From Ruminiclostridium papyrosolvens DSM 2782 (GTDB taxonomy: Bacteria > Bacillota > Clostridia > Acetivibrionales > DSM-1351): DNA of 64,000 nt. Each line of letters opens with the position of its first letter. Position 1 is the stretch's first letter. The stretch covers positions 2,657,001 to 2,721,000 of the forward strand of contig NZ_CP119677.1 in assembly GCF_029318685.1 (NCBI RefSeq). The letters are read 5' to 3'. Positions 1-8,727 of the stretch are shown in pieces. Below the pieces are notes generated by a model. That model was not told the origin of the DNA. It did not search any database and saw only the letters and a program-made list of their open reading frames with translations. A program made the position numbers and the translations under genes.

Positions 1-4
1 TCAT
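1..4 (-). CDS. Start codon of a gene running off the left edge
   Basis: On the minus strand an ATG (positions 4-2) follows a GGAGG at 15-11, a textbook ribosome site six bases upstream. Only four bases of the gene lie in the window, so its product cannot be read. The gene is divergent from the AraC-type regulator at 262 and is a natural candidate for its target; that is inference. A 30-codon open frame (93-1) ends in a TGA that overlaps this ATG as ATGA. Confidence 0.45.
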
Positions 5-211
5 ACTTTTCCTCCTATAATATTATCTACTTCTACCAATATGCCTGAAGAAATAATATCCACCCCCTTTTCTATTAATAATGTAAAAAGCATATCAGTT
101 GAACTTTAGAACCAGAGATATAATTACACTCTTGTTTTGATGTGTATATTGTAATTGATAAGAGTCAGATTAACTTTTATTTAAATATATAACAAAAATA
201 TACAATATTCC

Positions 212-240
212 TTGACTTTCTAGTCTAAAAATAGCATTAT
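212..240 (+). promoter_or_regulatory. Possible sigma-A promoter of the AraC-type regulator
   Basis: TTGACT (212-217) and CATTAT (235-240) are separated by 17 bases. Transcription would begin near 247, giving a leader of only about 15 nt with the AAGGAG ribosome site at its very start. The -10 match is modest, so this is tentative. Confidence 0.35.
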
Positions 241-261
241 TTAGACAAGGAGATGAAATAA

Positions 262-1152
262 ATGGAGTATATGTATCTTCATTATTTTACGCAAGACCCC
301 AGCTTTCCCTTTTTTATTCAGTATGGATTCCATGACGATGCTATGCCTGAACATTTCCACCACGATTTTTTTGAACTTGTGATAGTTTTAAACGGAACCG
401 CCACTCATATTGTCAATTCAGAGGAATTCTTTATAAAAAAAGGTGATGTTTTTGTTTTTAATATGGATTTATCTCACGGGTATAAAGATCCACATAACTT
501 TAAAATAATAAATATAATGTACAAACCAGAACGGCTCGACGAAATCTGTAATGATATAAAGAAATCTCCCGGTTACCAGGCTCTTTTTGTATTGGAGCCT
601 TTTTTCAGAAAAAAGTACAGTTTCAGTAATACCCTGTCACTCTCTATTTCCAGTCTGGAATATGTAGCAGAACTTGGAGCTCGTATTAACGAAGAATACA
701 AAAGAAAAGATCAGGGCTATCAAACCATGATCTACGCTCGTTTTATGGAAATGGTTGTATACTTATCAAGACAATACATTATTGAAAATAAACTCTTGCA
801 CGATACATTTGTACATCTGGCAAAAGCTATATTGTTTTTAGAAGATAATTACCTTAACCCGATAAAACTTGAAAAGTTAGCAGATGAAGCACATATGTCC
901 GTAAGGCATTTTAACAGAATATTTAAGGAGAATTATGGAACTACCCCCTTTAATTGTATTCTGCACCTCAGGGTTAATCATGCCTGTTCACTGCTTAAAA
1001 ACAGCAACTTATGTATTGCTGATATAGCACTGGAGAGCGGCTTTTCTGACAGCAACTATTTTTCAAGGCAATTCAAGAAGATTACCGGTATAACCCCCAA
1101 GGAATACCGGGCAAGGTATAAATTAATTTATTCAAATATAGATTTAAATTAA
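262..1152 (+). CDS. AraC-family transcriptional regulator with N-terminal cupin domain
   Basis: A 296-aa transcriptional regulator. Residues about 20-110 form a cupin-like sensing domain: a His-rich segment (HFHHDFFELV) is followed by the G-rich strand pattern ending in KKGDVFVFN, as in the AraC_binding family. Residues about 185-290 hold the two helix-turn-helix units of AraC/XylS proteins, with LADEAHMSVRHFNRIFK in the first and IALESGFSDSNYFSRQFKK in the second, ending in GITPKEYR. This architecture usually senses a sugar or other small metabolite and controls an adjacent transporter or glycosidase; the ligand here is unknown. The start is set by AAGGAG eight bases upstream. The gene is divergent from the gene leaving the left edge and convergent with the P-type ATPase, whose stop lies six bases beyond its own. 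Confidence 0.9.
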   Translation: MEYMYLHYFTQDPSFPFFIQYGFHDDAMPEHFHHDFFELVIVLNGTATHIVNSEEFFIKKGDVFVFNMDLSHGYKDPHNFKIINIMYKPERLDEICNDIKKSPGYQALFVLEPFFRKKYSFSNTLSLSISSLEYVAELGARINEEYKRKDQGYQTMIYARFMEMVVYLSRQYIIENKLLHDTFVHLAKAILFLEDNYLNPIKLEKLADEAHMSVRHFNRIFKENYGTTPFNCILHLRVNHACSLLKNSNLCIADIALESGFSDSNYFSRQFKKITGITPKEYRARYKLIYSNIDLN

Positions 1153-1157
1153 AATTA

Positions 1158-3662
1158 TTAAATTTTTCTCCGTTTAATTAGTTTTACGATTTCCCACCAC
1201 ATTGTAGCCACAACTGAAACAGCTATAGCAAACAAGAAATTTTTTGCACTAAGTGGCGCAGTTTGTACAATCCCATTTATTGTCGGTACATAGGTTATGA
1301 TAATCAGTACTGCAATTATTATAGAATTAACAGTTATAACAACCTTATCCTTAAAATTAACCATATTTCTGAAAGCAAACTCTGTATCTGATTGGTTTAT
1401 GTAAACAAGTAACAAATTGGATATACCCAGTACAAGCACCGCGAAGGTTCTTGCTTCCGGCTCACCTGCACCACTTTTAAAGAAGTAGGTAAATGCTCCG
1501 AAAGCCGCAGCAAAAATTATCAGTCCCTGTAATATAGATTTTAATATAAGCGAGCCGGTTATAAGTGCTTCGTTATTGGATCGTGGTTTTCTATGCATAA
1601 TGTCCTTTTCTGCCGGCAATCGTTCAAATACAATAGAACAGGTAGGGTCTATAATGAGTTCCAGCAAAACGACGTTTACAGGCAATAAAACCAAAGGCAT
1701 GTGAAGCAGTGGTGCCAAAAGCGCTATTAAAGCTATTGGTATATGTATTACAAGGATATATTCTATTGCTTTTCGGATGTTATCGTAAATTCTTCTTCCA
1801 TCCCCAACCGATTCGACAATGGTAGTAAAATTATCATCCAGAAGAATCATATCCGAGGCTTCCTTGGCAACACCTGTTCCCCTTTTACCCATGGCTATTC
1901 CGATATCAGCATACTTTAAGGCAGGTGCATCATTTACACCATCTCCTGTCATTGCAACGATTTCCCCATTATCACGCAGGGCCTTTACAATCCGCATCTT
2001 GTGTCTTGGCATAACTCTAGCAAATATATTCGTATCCTTGACTTTGTCCAGTAATACCTCATCCGGCATTAATTCAAGCTCCGGCCCTGTTATTACGTTA
2101 CTGCTGTGCGATATGCCTATTTCGCGGGCTATGGATTGTGCCGTAATACCATTATCTCCGGTTATCATAACTACTCTTAATCCTGCCGACTTACAAACCT
2201 TAATTGATTCCAGCACTTCATCTCTGGGAGGGTCTTGTAAACCTATAAGACCAACAAAGTCTAACTTACATTCCTTCAATGTGTCAGGATATTCTTTCAT
2301 ATCTATACTTCTTGCAACAGCAATTACTCTATAACCCTTGGATGCCAACCTTGTTTGTTGCTCGGCAACATTGTCCGTAGCTTCTTTGGTAAGGCAGCAT
2401 AAGGGTAATATACTTTCAGGACTTCCCTTTGCGGCTAAGGTTGCTGAGTTTTCTATACTCCACACATGCCCCATCATTTTAGTATCTGAGCTAAATGAAT
2501 ATTCAAATAACAACGGGTTTTTAAAAACATCTTCTTTATCAGAACCGTTATTCTCAATGTAATTTAGTATTGCTTTTTCCATTGGATCATAAGGCTCCGT
2601 TTCACATGCCAAGGCTGCCCAATAACCTAATTCATTAGCATCAAAACCATTATGAGGACATGTCTCCTTTACAGTCATTTGATTTTTGGTTAATGTTCCG
2701 GTTTTATCGACACATAATACAGAAACTGACCCCAGCGTTTCAACAGAAGGCATTTTTCTTACAAGTGAATTTTTCTTGGCAAGTCTCCATGCGCCCATTG
2801 CCAAAAATACAGTCAGAACAACCGGAAACTCCTCAGGTATCATTGCCATAGCCAGAGTAATACCTGAAAGAATACTGTCAACTATACTTCCTGTATGAAT
2901 AAGTGTAATTAGCGAAACCAATATGAAAAAGCCCAACCCTATTAAAGCACAAATCTTCACAAGGTGTCTGGTTTGCTTTTCAAGAGGTGTTGGCCGTTCC
3001 GGCACGCCTTGAATATCTAATCCGATTTTACCATATTGCGTATCCCTGCCTATTGAAATTACTTTTGCAATAGCACTGCCTTGTATTACTGTTGTCCCTG
3101 CATAGCAAACATCTTTTCTCCAAAAATCTTCAGAAATTTTATTAACATCATTATCACTGCATACCTTTTTCCATACGATTTCGGATTCACCTGTCAGTGA
3201 AGATTCATCGACTCCAAAGTCAAACATCTCAATGATTCTGGCATCGGCGGGTATTTTCTCACCCTCCTCCAATATCATTAAATCGTTAATGGTAATTTCT
3301 TTGCTTTCAATATTTATAATACGATTATTCCTGACTACACGTATTCTTGGAGAGGCTAATTCTTTTAGCGCCTCAAGAGTTTTGTCCGTTCTCCATTCCT
3401 GAATAAAGCTGATACCTGTCATAAATGTAACAAAGCATAGCATAATAATACCGTCTCGTGCTTCTCCCAAAAAAAAGTATATAATTGCAGTACAAAATAG
3501 AAGTATAAACATTGGTTCTTTAAAAACACCCAAAATCCTTATAAATAGGTTCTTCTTTTTCTCAGGACTAAGTTCATTCATACCATATTTTATTTGATTT
3601 TCCATGGCTTGATTGTCAGTGAGTCCTGAATAGTCCCCTTTAAAACCAAAAAATTTTGACAT
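1158..3662 (-). CDS. P-type cation-transporting ATPase, probable divalent metal exporter
   Basis: An 834-aa P-type ATPase that uses ATP to move a cation across the cell membrane. It shows an N-terminal cation-ATPase domain (about 5-75), the actuator loop TGES (157-160), a fourth membrane helix with PEEFP (276-280) where Ca pumps have PEGLP, the phosphorylation site DKTGTLT (Asp319), the hinge TGDGVNDAP, and a C-terminal group of membrane helices as in the P2 (Ca-type) branch. No N-terminal metal-binding CxxC domain is present. I chose the start at 3662 because AAGGAGG lies five bases upstream; a 14-codon extension upstream has no ribosome site. The gene has its own promoter and a NiCo-type riboswitch with a terminator, so the exported ion is more likely Co, Ni or Fe(II) than Ca. 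Specificity is inference from that switch. Confidence 0.9.
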   Translation of the reverse strand: MSKFFGFKGDYSGLTDNQAMENQIKYGMNELSPEKKKNLFIRILGVFKEPMFILLFCTAIIYFFLGEARDGIIMLCFVTFMTGISFIQEWRTDKTLEALKELASPRIRVVRNNRIINIESKEITINDLMILEEGEKIPADARIIEMFDFGVDESSLTGESEIVWKKVCSDNDVNKISEDFWRKDVCYAGTTVIQGSAIAKVISIGRDTQYGKIGLDIQGVPERPTPLEKQTRHLVKICALIGLGFFILVSLITLIHTGSIVDSILSGITLAMAMIPEEFPVVLTVFLAMGAWRLAKKNSLVRKMPSVETLGSVSVLCVDKTGTLTKNQMTVKETCPHNGFDANELGYWAALACETEPYDPMEKAILNYIENNGSDKEDVFKNPLLFEYSFSSDTKMMGHVWSIENSATLAAKGSPESILPLCCLTKEATDNVAEQQTRLASKGYRVIAVARSIDMKEYPDTLKECKLDFVGLIGLQDPPRDEVLESIKVCKSAGLRVVMITGDNGITAQSIAREIGISHSSNVITGPELELMPDEVLLDKVKDTNIFARVMPRHKMRIVKALRDNGEIVAMTGDGVNDAPALKYADIGIAMGKRGTGVAKEASDMILLDDNFTTIVESVGDGRRIYDNIRKAIEYILVIHIPIALIALLAPLLHMPLVLLPVNVVLLELIIDPTCSIVFERLPAEKDIMHRKPRSNNEALITGSLILKSILQGLIIFAAAFGAFTYFFKSGAGEPEARTFAVLVLGISNLLLVYINQSDTEFAFRNMVNFKDKVVITVNSIIIAVLIIITYVPTINGIVQTAPLSAKNFLFAIAVSVVATMWWEIVKLIKRRKI

Positions 3663-3702
3663 ACTTCCTCCTTGATTATAAAAATAATAATAACATTGGC
3701 AC

Positions 3703-3743
3703 AAAAAAACCTGTGAGACTAAAAATACTTAGTCCCACAGGTT
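3703..3743 (-). terminator. Rho-independent terminator inside the ATPase leader
   Basis: A 13-bp stem (arms 3743-3731 and 3720-3708, with one G-U pair) and a 10-nt loop are followed on the minus strand by seven U residues. It lies about 40 nt before the ATPase start, within its leader. The ascending arm reuses the 3' end of the riboswitch (P4/P1 region). Aptamer folding and terminator folding are therefore mutually exclusive, so ligand binding should prevent termination: an ON switch. Confidence 0.85.
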
Positions 3744-3818
3744 TATATCCTGTTGCCGTTTCGGCCCAGCCCCACACAACTGTCTTAAAAGGTCTACAGC
3801 TGCATCGCCTGCTCTAAA
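3728..3818 (-). ncRNA. NiCo (czcD-type) riboswitch
   Basis: The minus-strand RNA carries, in order, UUUAGAGCAGGCGAUGCAG, a variable stem, GGGCUGGGCC-GAAA-CGGCAACAG, a variable hairpin and CUGUGGGACUAAG. From memory this matches the NiCo riboswitch family: the AGCAGGC, GGCAACAG and CUGUGGGAC blocks sit around a four-way junction. P1 forms between UUUAG and CUAAG, and P4 is ACAGG/CCUGU. The family binds Co(II) and Ni(II) cooperatively, and Fe(II) has also been reported as a ligand. Position upstream of a cation ATPase and overlap with a terminator both agree. A covariance-model search would confirm it. Confidence 0.85.
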
Positions 3819-3846
3819 TTATAGTTTTATTTAATTAATATAATAT

Positions 3847-3876
3847 ATTGTATTATATTAATATTAAAAGTGTCAA
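3847..3876 (-). promoter_or_regulatory. Sigma-A promoter of the riboswitch-ATPase transcript
   Basis: On the minus strand TTGACA (3876-3871) and TACAAT (3852-3847) are separated by 18 bases. This starts transcription just ahead of the riboswitch. A TATAAT with a 13-base spacer also exists but is too close. Confidence 0.6.
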
Positions 3877-3992
3877 CAAATTCATTAAAAAAATATTAAT
3901 ATATTTAAGCTTATGCTTAATATTATTAATTAGTTGAGAATTATTATTAATTATTAATGATAATTAATATCAATTTTCAGTCCTGCTAAAAA

Positions 3993-4027
3993 CAAAAAAC
4001 CTATACCGGCTTGTCACCGATATAGGC
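3993..4027 (-). terminator. Terminator of glyA
   Basis: A GCCUAUAUCGG / CCGGUAUAGGU stem with a 7-nt loop is followed on the minus strand by a run of U residues. It lies 17 bases beyond the glyA stop and separates glyA from the riboswitch-ATPase unit. Confidence 0.75.
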
Positions 4028-4043
4028 TTTACTATTTGTAATT

Positions 4044-5282
4044 CTACTTATAAAGAGGATATTTACTGCAAAGAATTTCTGCTCTCTTTGAAACATTGGA
4101 CTTTGAATTTTCATAATCTGTAATTGTAAGATAAATCAAGTCCGCAATTTCCTTCATATCTTCTTCGTTCATTCCTCTGCTTGTTACAGCCGGAGTTCCA
4201 AGTCTTATACCACTGGTGATAAATGGACTCTGAGTATCAAACGGAATACCGTTTTTGTTACATGTTATGCATACTTCGTCCAATCTGTGCTGAGCTTCCT
4301 TACCAGTAATATTCATATTAGTCAGGTTTACAAGCATAAGGTGATTGTCTGTACCGTCAGAAACCAGTTTGAAACCTTTTTTCATAAGTGCGGAAGCCAA
4401 AGCTTTTGCATTTTTAACAATGTTCTGCTGATATGTTTTAAATTCATCAGTAAGTGCTTCCTTGAAGCTAACTGCTTTAGCAGCAATAACATGCATTAAT
4501 GGGCCACCCTGATTTCCGGGGAACACAGCACTGTCGATTTTCTTAGCATACTCCTGCTTACAGAGAATCATACCGCCTCTTGGGCCTCTTAAGGTCTTGT
4601 GTGTTGTAGTTGTTACAACGTCAGCATATGGAACAGGACTTGGATGCAATCCTGCAGCAACAAGACCTGCAATGTGAGCCATATCAACCATAAGTATTGC
4701 GCCAACTTCGTCTGCAATCTCCCTAAATGCCTTAAAATCAAGTGTTCTTGGATATGCGCTTGCTCCTGCTACAATTATTTTGGGTGAGTTGTCCTTAGCG
4801 GTTTTTCTCAGCTCCTCATAATCTATGTAGCAGTTGTCCTCTCTTACTCCATATGGTACAACATTGTAGTATTTTCCTGATATATTAACAGGACTACCAT
4901 GGCTTAAATGTCCTCCATGTGCAAGATTCATTCCGAGAATAGTATCTCCCGGATTAAGGAAAGCGAAATAAACTGCGGTGTTAGCCTGTGCTCCTGAATG
5001 TGGTTGAACATTTGCATGCTCTGCACCAAAAATTTGTTTAGCTCTGTCAATAGCCAACTGTTCAACTATATCAACGTACTCGCATCCACCATAATATCTT
5101 TTGCCGGGGTATCCCTCAGCATATTTATTTGTTAATGGTGTGCCAAGTGCCTCTATAACAGCATCACTTACAAAATTCTCTGAAGCAATCAATTCTATCT
5201 TATTTCTTTGTCTGTTAACTTCTAACTCAATAGCCTCTGCTAATTGAGGGTCCATCTTCTTTATTGTATCAATATTGTACAT
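4044..5282 (-). CDS. glyA: Serine hydroxymethyltransferase
   Basis: A 412-aa PLP enzyme that interconverts serine and glycine while charging tetrahydrofolate with a one-carbon unit, in the cytoplasm. It shows the family start ([23 protein letters not shown]), [16 protein letters not shown], the PLP-binding Lys in [14 protein letters not shown], and [11 protein letters not shown]. Length is typical. I set the start at 5282 ([13 protein letters not shown]), where GGAGG lies seven bases upstream; the 32 extra upstream codons look non-coding. A strong promoter lies at 5349-5378 and a palindrome at 5299-5320 between promoter and gene. It is monocistronic, ended by the terminator at 3993-4027. Confidence 0.97.
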   Translation of the reverse strand: MYNIDTIKKMDPQLAEAIELEVNRQRNKIELIASENFVSDAVIEALGTPLTNKYAEGYPGKRYYGGCEYVDIVEQLAIDRAKQIFGAEHANVQPHSGAQANTAVYFAFLNPGDTILGMNLAHGGHLSHGSPVNISGKYYNVVPYGVREDNCYIDYEELRKTAKDNSPKIIVAGASAYPRTLDFKAFREIADEVGAILMVDMAHIAGLVAAGLHPSPVPYADVVTTTTHKTLRGPRGGMILCKQEYAKKIDSAVFPGNQGGPLMHVIAAKAVSFKEALTDEFKTYQQNIVKNAKALASALMKKGFKLVSDGTDNHLMLVNLTNMNITGKEAQHRLDEVCITCNKNGIPFDTQSPFITSGIRLGTPAVTSRGMNEEDMKEIADLIYLTITDYENSKSNVSKRAEILCSKYPLYK

Positions 5283-5298
5283 AAAATGCCTCCACTCC

Positions 5299-5320
5299 AA
5301 TGTCAATAATTTATGACATT
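5299..5320. promoter_or_regulatory. Inverted repeat in the glyA leader
   Basis: AATGTCA and TGACATT form a perfect 7-bp inverted repeat with 8 bases between arms. It lies between the glyA promoter and ribosome site. It could be an operator or a small RNA hairpin. I do not recognise the binding protein. Confidence 0.3.
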
Positions 5321-5348
5321 TGCTCGTTATTTTATCCACGCAAGTAAA

Positions 5349-5378
5349 ATTATAATAAAATAACCATATAAATGTCAA
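5349..5378 (-). promoter_or_regulatory. Sigma-A promoter of glyA
   Basis: TTGACA (5378-5373) and TATAAT (5354-5349) are both perfect hexamers, separated by 18 bases, giving a leader of about 65 nt before glyA. Confidence 0.65.
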
Positions 5379-5420
5379 TTAAATATGCAAAATATCGCAC
5401 TTATATTACATATTTATGCA

Positions 5421-6413
5421 TTATTTAATTACTTTGTACAGTTCATCAGGGCCGGGAGCATCAATTTCAACTACAGTCCCTTCTTCCTTGCTCATCAGTA
5501 TTCTTTCGGAATTTTTGTCAGTAATTATTCCGATTATGGTTGCCTTAACATTATTTTTTTCAAGAAGCTTTACCAAACCTTCGCCATCCTGACAGGTTAT
5601 AATCATACATCCACTGGAAATCAGTCTTAAAGGACTTATTCCGAAGTAGTCACAAATCCGGCGAGTAACCGGTTCAATGGGTATTGAATCCTTATTTACA
5701 GTTATTCCCGTACCAGATGCTTCTGCGATTTCCCAAGCAGCTCCAAGTACTCCTCCTTCAGTAATATCATGCATTGACGTTGCGCCAAACTTTCCTGCAA
5801 GAACCCCTTCGGGAACAACACTCAAGGAATTGATTAAACTCTTTGCATACTCAAGTTCGTTTTTACCCAGATAACTCAATAATTCATTTTCAAAATCACC
5901 TGCAATAATTGCAGTACCCTCAAGTCCGGCAGTTTTGGTTAATATAACACTATCTCCCGGTTTTGCCCCCGTAGATGATATAACTTTATCTTTAAGCGCT
6001 TTACCTACACAGGTGGTAGACAAAATAATCTTATTAACCGCAGGTGTCACCTCAGTATGTCCTCCGATAACTTCTACATTGAGTTGTCCGGCGGTTTCGC
6101 AAACCTGTTCCATAAGCTGTTCCAGCTCAATTTCTGTCGTACCCACGGGACACAATATAGTAACCATAATACCCAAGGGCTCTACACCGGAAGAAGCTAT
6201 GTCATTACAGGATATATGAACGGCAAGCCGTCCTGCATTATTGCCGGCAGCTGTTATTGGGTCGGTAGACATGACACATGCATATTTATCAAATTCTATT
6301 GCCGAACAGTCCTCACCAATTCCGGGACGCATTATAACTTCTTTTCTGAAGGTATTAATTTTTCCAATAATAATTTTATTTAATATGTCGTTTGGTATTT
6401 TACCAGCTTCCAT
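5421..6413 (-). CDS. AIR synthase-related protein (HypE/ThiL-like superfamily)
   Basis: A 330-aa protein of the PurM/HypE/ThiL/SelD fold. It has an N-terminal AIRS domain with the nucleotide-binding pattern PGIGEDCSAIEF (about 30-41) and STDPITAA, then VIGGHTEV, and a C-terminal AIRS domain with MHDITEGGVLGAAWEIAEASG and LISSGCMIIT. Superfamily members bind ATP or an aminoimidazole ribotide. This subgroup is usually annotated AIR synthase-related or hydrogenase expression protein, but no hyp or purine genes are nearby and the membrane complex to its right lacks NiFe ligands. The true substrate is unknown. AGGAGG lies 14 bases before the ATG, a rather long gap, and no better start exists. Confidence 0.75.
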   Translation of the reverse strand: MEAGKIPNDILNKIIIGKINTFRKEVIMRPGIGEDCSAIEFDKYACVMSTDPITAAGNNAGRLAVHISCNDIASSGVEPLGIMVTILCPVGTTEIELEQLMEQVCETAGQLNVEVIGGHTEVTPAVNKIILSTTCVGKALKDKVISSTGAKPGDSVILTKTAGLEGTAIIAGDFENELLSYLGKNELEYAKSLINSLSVVPEGVLAGKFGATSMHDITEGGVLGAAWEIAEASGTGITVNKDSIPIEPVTRRICDYFGISPLRLISSGCMIITCQDGEGLVKLLEKNNVKATIIGIITDKNSERILMSKEEGTVVEIDAPGPDELYKVIK

Positions 6414-6487
6414 GTATTATCTTTTAGCCTCCTGAGCCGATAACCGGCCTTAATGTTGCAGTTATTTAAATAGTATAGCATAAGAAA

Positions 6488-6520
6488 CGGATTAAAACAG
6501 GGATATACTGTTTTAATCCG
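6488..6520 (-). terminator. Probable terminator of the DUF2225 gene
   Basis: A 13-bp perfect inverted repeat (CGGATTAAAACAG arms, 7-nt loop) is followed on the minus strand by TTTCTT. It lies 34 bases past the DUF2225 stop. The U-tract is weak. Confidence 0.5.
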
Positions 6521-6553
6521 CTAAGTTTGAATTTTCAGTGGATGCTTCGATGC

Positions 6554-7246
6554 TTACGTTTCAACACTACCTTCATTAGCTGCCAATTGGTCTTTCGCCA
6601 ACTGATACTGTTCCCTTGCCATATCTATTAATTTTGGATTACTTCTGGCACCACTGGAGGAAACAATTCTGCTGAACCAAAGTACTGATTCATTGAGTTT
6701 TCCTATTCTCCTGTACAGCTCTGCTATTATGTACATACAGGTGTATTCATCAAGTTTGTCCAGCGGAAACCTCTCTTTTTGATAGGCATCATTATAAGCT
6801 TCTGCTGCAAAAGTTAGAAAATCTATTTCCTTTTTGTCCTCTTTCGCTCTGTAAAGCCAAGCAATTCTAAGACAAACCTTAGCTATTTCACTACTTTTGG
6901 CCTTTCTTACCTGAAGATTAAGAAGAGCAAGTTTAAATGCTTCCAAAGCATGTTCAACATCTCTTTCCCCTAAAAAGCTTCTTCTGGTCCAATGGCCTGA
7001 AATCTTATCTCTTATTACTGGAATGTCCCTTGTGAATATATTATCAAACTTATCCTGCAAAGCAGCATAACCGCAATTTTCACAAACCCACACATCATAA
7101 AAGAGTACATTAATACCTTCGTAATATACACATAAATCCGTATCTCTGGATTTTACTCTGCACCCTTTAGTCTTAACTTTCGTAACTTCAATTTCCCTGT
7201 TACAAACAGGGCATACAACTTTTTTGTTGTAAAGTAAATCATTCAT
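6554..7246 (-). CDS. DUF2225 family protein
   Basis: A 230-aa protein matching the DUF2225 family. The N-terminal third holds two CxxC pairs: CPVC near residue 13 and CENCGY near residue 56. This resembles a zinc ribbon. The remainder is helical and TPR-like (repeats around LRIAWLYRAKEDKKE and YTCMYIIAELYRRIG). The family is common in Clostridia and Bacilli and has no established function. The start is supported by AGGGG eight bases upstream. It appears monocistronic, with a hairpin after its stop and a 305-base non-coding stretch before it. Confidence 0.75.
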   Translation of the reverse strand: MNDLLYNKKVVCPVCNREIEVTKVKTKGCRVKSRDTDLCVYYEGINVLFYDVWVCENCGYAALQDKFDNIFTRDIPVIRDKISGHWTRRSFLGERDVEHALEAFKLALLNLQVRKAKSSEIAKVCLRIAWLYRAKEDKKEIDFLTFAAEAYNDAYQKERFPLDKLDEYTCMYIIAELYRRIGKLNESVLWFSRIVSSSGARSNPKLIDMAREQYQLAKDQLAANEGSVET

Positions 7247-7551
7247 GGCAATACCCCTAGTCTTTTTAATCAGTCAAATTCAATAATTCATAAGTTTTTT
7301 GATCCACAGCATATTCCCCTCTGACAGGCTTATAAATATCTACACTTCTACACTAATTTTTCAACTATTTATTTTGCCGCCCTTATCATTCTATGATTCC
7401 CTATACAATATTTCTAATTTATGGAAACATTTAATCGAATAAATTCCAGCAAATTCTCTGCTAAAATTATTTTACCATAATTATAAATGTATATGGGCAT
7501 TTTGCTAAAAAATCACTCAGGTTTTATTATTTCCCTGTAAGTTAAGTTAAA
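7247..7551. other. Intergenic region between thiI and the DUF2225 gene
   Basis: 305 bases without a convincing gene, mostly A/T. It must contain the DUF2225 promoter, but no clear consensus pair stands out. A tiny minus-strand frame (GTG at 7307, stop at 7266, 13 codons) follows an AGAGGGG eight bases upstream and could be a leader peptide; support is thin. I see no RNA gene or repeat here. Confidence 0.3.
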
Positions 7552-8727
7552 TTAAGGTTTTATAATAATAACTTCAATATTTTCAACAGCAGTATTAATA
7601 AGAGGCTCAAAATCAACAGCCGACTCGGACTGTAGTATCTTCTCAAGCTTTGGCTTGGTTTGAGGATGTTTTGCAACAAATACCGTACAGCAATCTTCAT
7701 ACGGAAGTACTGAGGTATCAAAAGTATCAATCCTCCGCGCTATGTCTACCACTTCAACTTTGTCCATGCCAATCAAAGGCCTGAAAACCGGCATATTTAC
7801 AGCAGCATCGGTACAATAAAGGCTCTGCATAGTCTGGCTGGCAACCTGTCCCATACTTTCTCCTGTAATAAGTGCCATGGCATTTACTTTTGCTGCTACT
7901 TTCTCGGCAATCTGCATCATAATCCTTCGCATAATTATAGTAAGCTGTTCTTCAGGACAATTGTCGTTGATTTTAAGTTGTATTTCGGTAAATGGAACCA
8001 CATGCAAGCGGATTTTACCGCAGTACTGGGCCATTATTTGAGCCAAATCAATTACTTTCTGCTTTGCTCTTTCGCTTGTATAAGGGTAGCTATAGAAATG
8101 TATCGCTTCAATCTCCACACCTCTTTTACCCATCATCCATCCCGCAACGGGACTGTCTATTCCTCCTGAAAGCAGCAGAAGTGCTTTACCGTTTGAGCCG
8201 AGAGGCATACCTCCCTGTGCCTTTAGTGTTTCAGAATAAACATAAGTGCTTTCTCTTACTTCAAGATACAGTATAAAATCAGGATTTTTAACATCAACAG
8301 ATAAGCCCTCTATATTTTCCAATATAAAGCCTCCAACATCGGCACTTATTTCAGGGGATTGCATAGGAAACCTTTTGTTACCTCTTTTAGTCTCAACCTT
8401 AAAAGTCTTATAGCCCTTTTCTTCAATCAGTTTGGAGGCCATTTTAAGGGAGGTCGCCTTGATTGTCTCATACTCGGTTTCAATCTTCCAGACCGGGCTT
8501 ACCGAAACAACACCAAATACTTTGGCTACCTTTGCAAGGACTGAATCAAAGTCATAGTTTTCTTCCTGAGGTTCAATGTAAATTCTGCCCTGAGATTTCA
8601 TTACCTTTGCTTTTCCAAATTTATAAATCGCACTCTTTATGTTTCCAATAAGTTTATCTTCAAAAACAGGCCTGTTTAATCCCTTTAGAATTATCTCGCC
8701 ATAGCGTACCAATATTATTTTATTCAT
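7552..8727 (-). CDS. thiI: tRNA 4-thiouridine synthase / thiamine sulfurtransferase ThiI
   Basis: A 391-aa enzyme that adenylates U8 of tRNA and transfers sulfur to make 4-thiouridine. It can also feed thiazole synthesis. The order is an N-terminal ferredoxin-like region (MNKIILVRYGEIILKG), a THUMP domain (about 60-165), and a PP-loop ATPase with SGGIDS (187-192) and a GESMGQVASQT loop. The protein ends soon after YEDCCTVF, so it lacks the rhodanese domain of the E. coli enzyme, as in most Firmicutes. It must take sulfur directly from a desulfurase. That desulfurase is encoded immediately upstream and its stop overlaps this start as ATGA, so the two are co-translated. Confidence 0.95.
   Translation of the reverse strand: MNKIILVRYGEIILKGLNRPVFEDKLIGNIKSAIYKFGKAKVMKSQGRIYIEPQEENYDFDSVLAKVAKVFGVVSVSPVWKIETEYETIKATSLKMASKLIEEKGYKTFKVETKRGNKRFPMQSPEISADVGGFILENIEGLSVDVKNPDFILYLEVRESTYVYSETLKAQGGMPLGSNGKALLLLSGGIDSPVAGWMMGKRGVEIEAIHFYSYPYTSERAKQKVIDLAQIMAQYCGKIRLHVVPFTEIQLKINDNCPEEQLTIIMRRIMMQIAEKVAAKVNAMALITGESMGQVASQTMQSLYCTDAAVNMPVFRPLIGMDKVEVVDIARRIDTFDTSVLPYEDCCTVFVAKHPQTKPKLEKILQSESAVDFEPLINTAVENIEVIIIKP

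Noticed and set aside
1819-2898. Plus-strand open frames of 60-171 codons opposite the P-type ATPase
   Set aside because: They lie antisense to a gene with all P-type ATPase motifs, have no ribosome sites and no recognisable domains.
3728-3818. Mn (yybP-ykoY), c-di-GMP or fluoride riboswitch in the ATPase leader
   Set aside because: The conserved blocks and their order fit the NiCo family and lack the defining elements of the others as I remember them.
7266-7322. Short minus-strand coding frame with protein-like composition before the DUF2225 gene
   Set aside because: A 13-codon frame with a ribosome-like AGAGGGG is too short to support as a gene; it is kept only as a note on the intergenic region.
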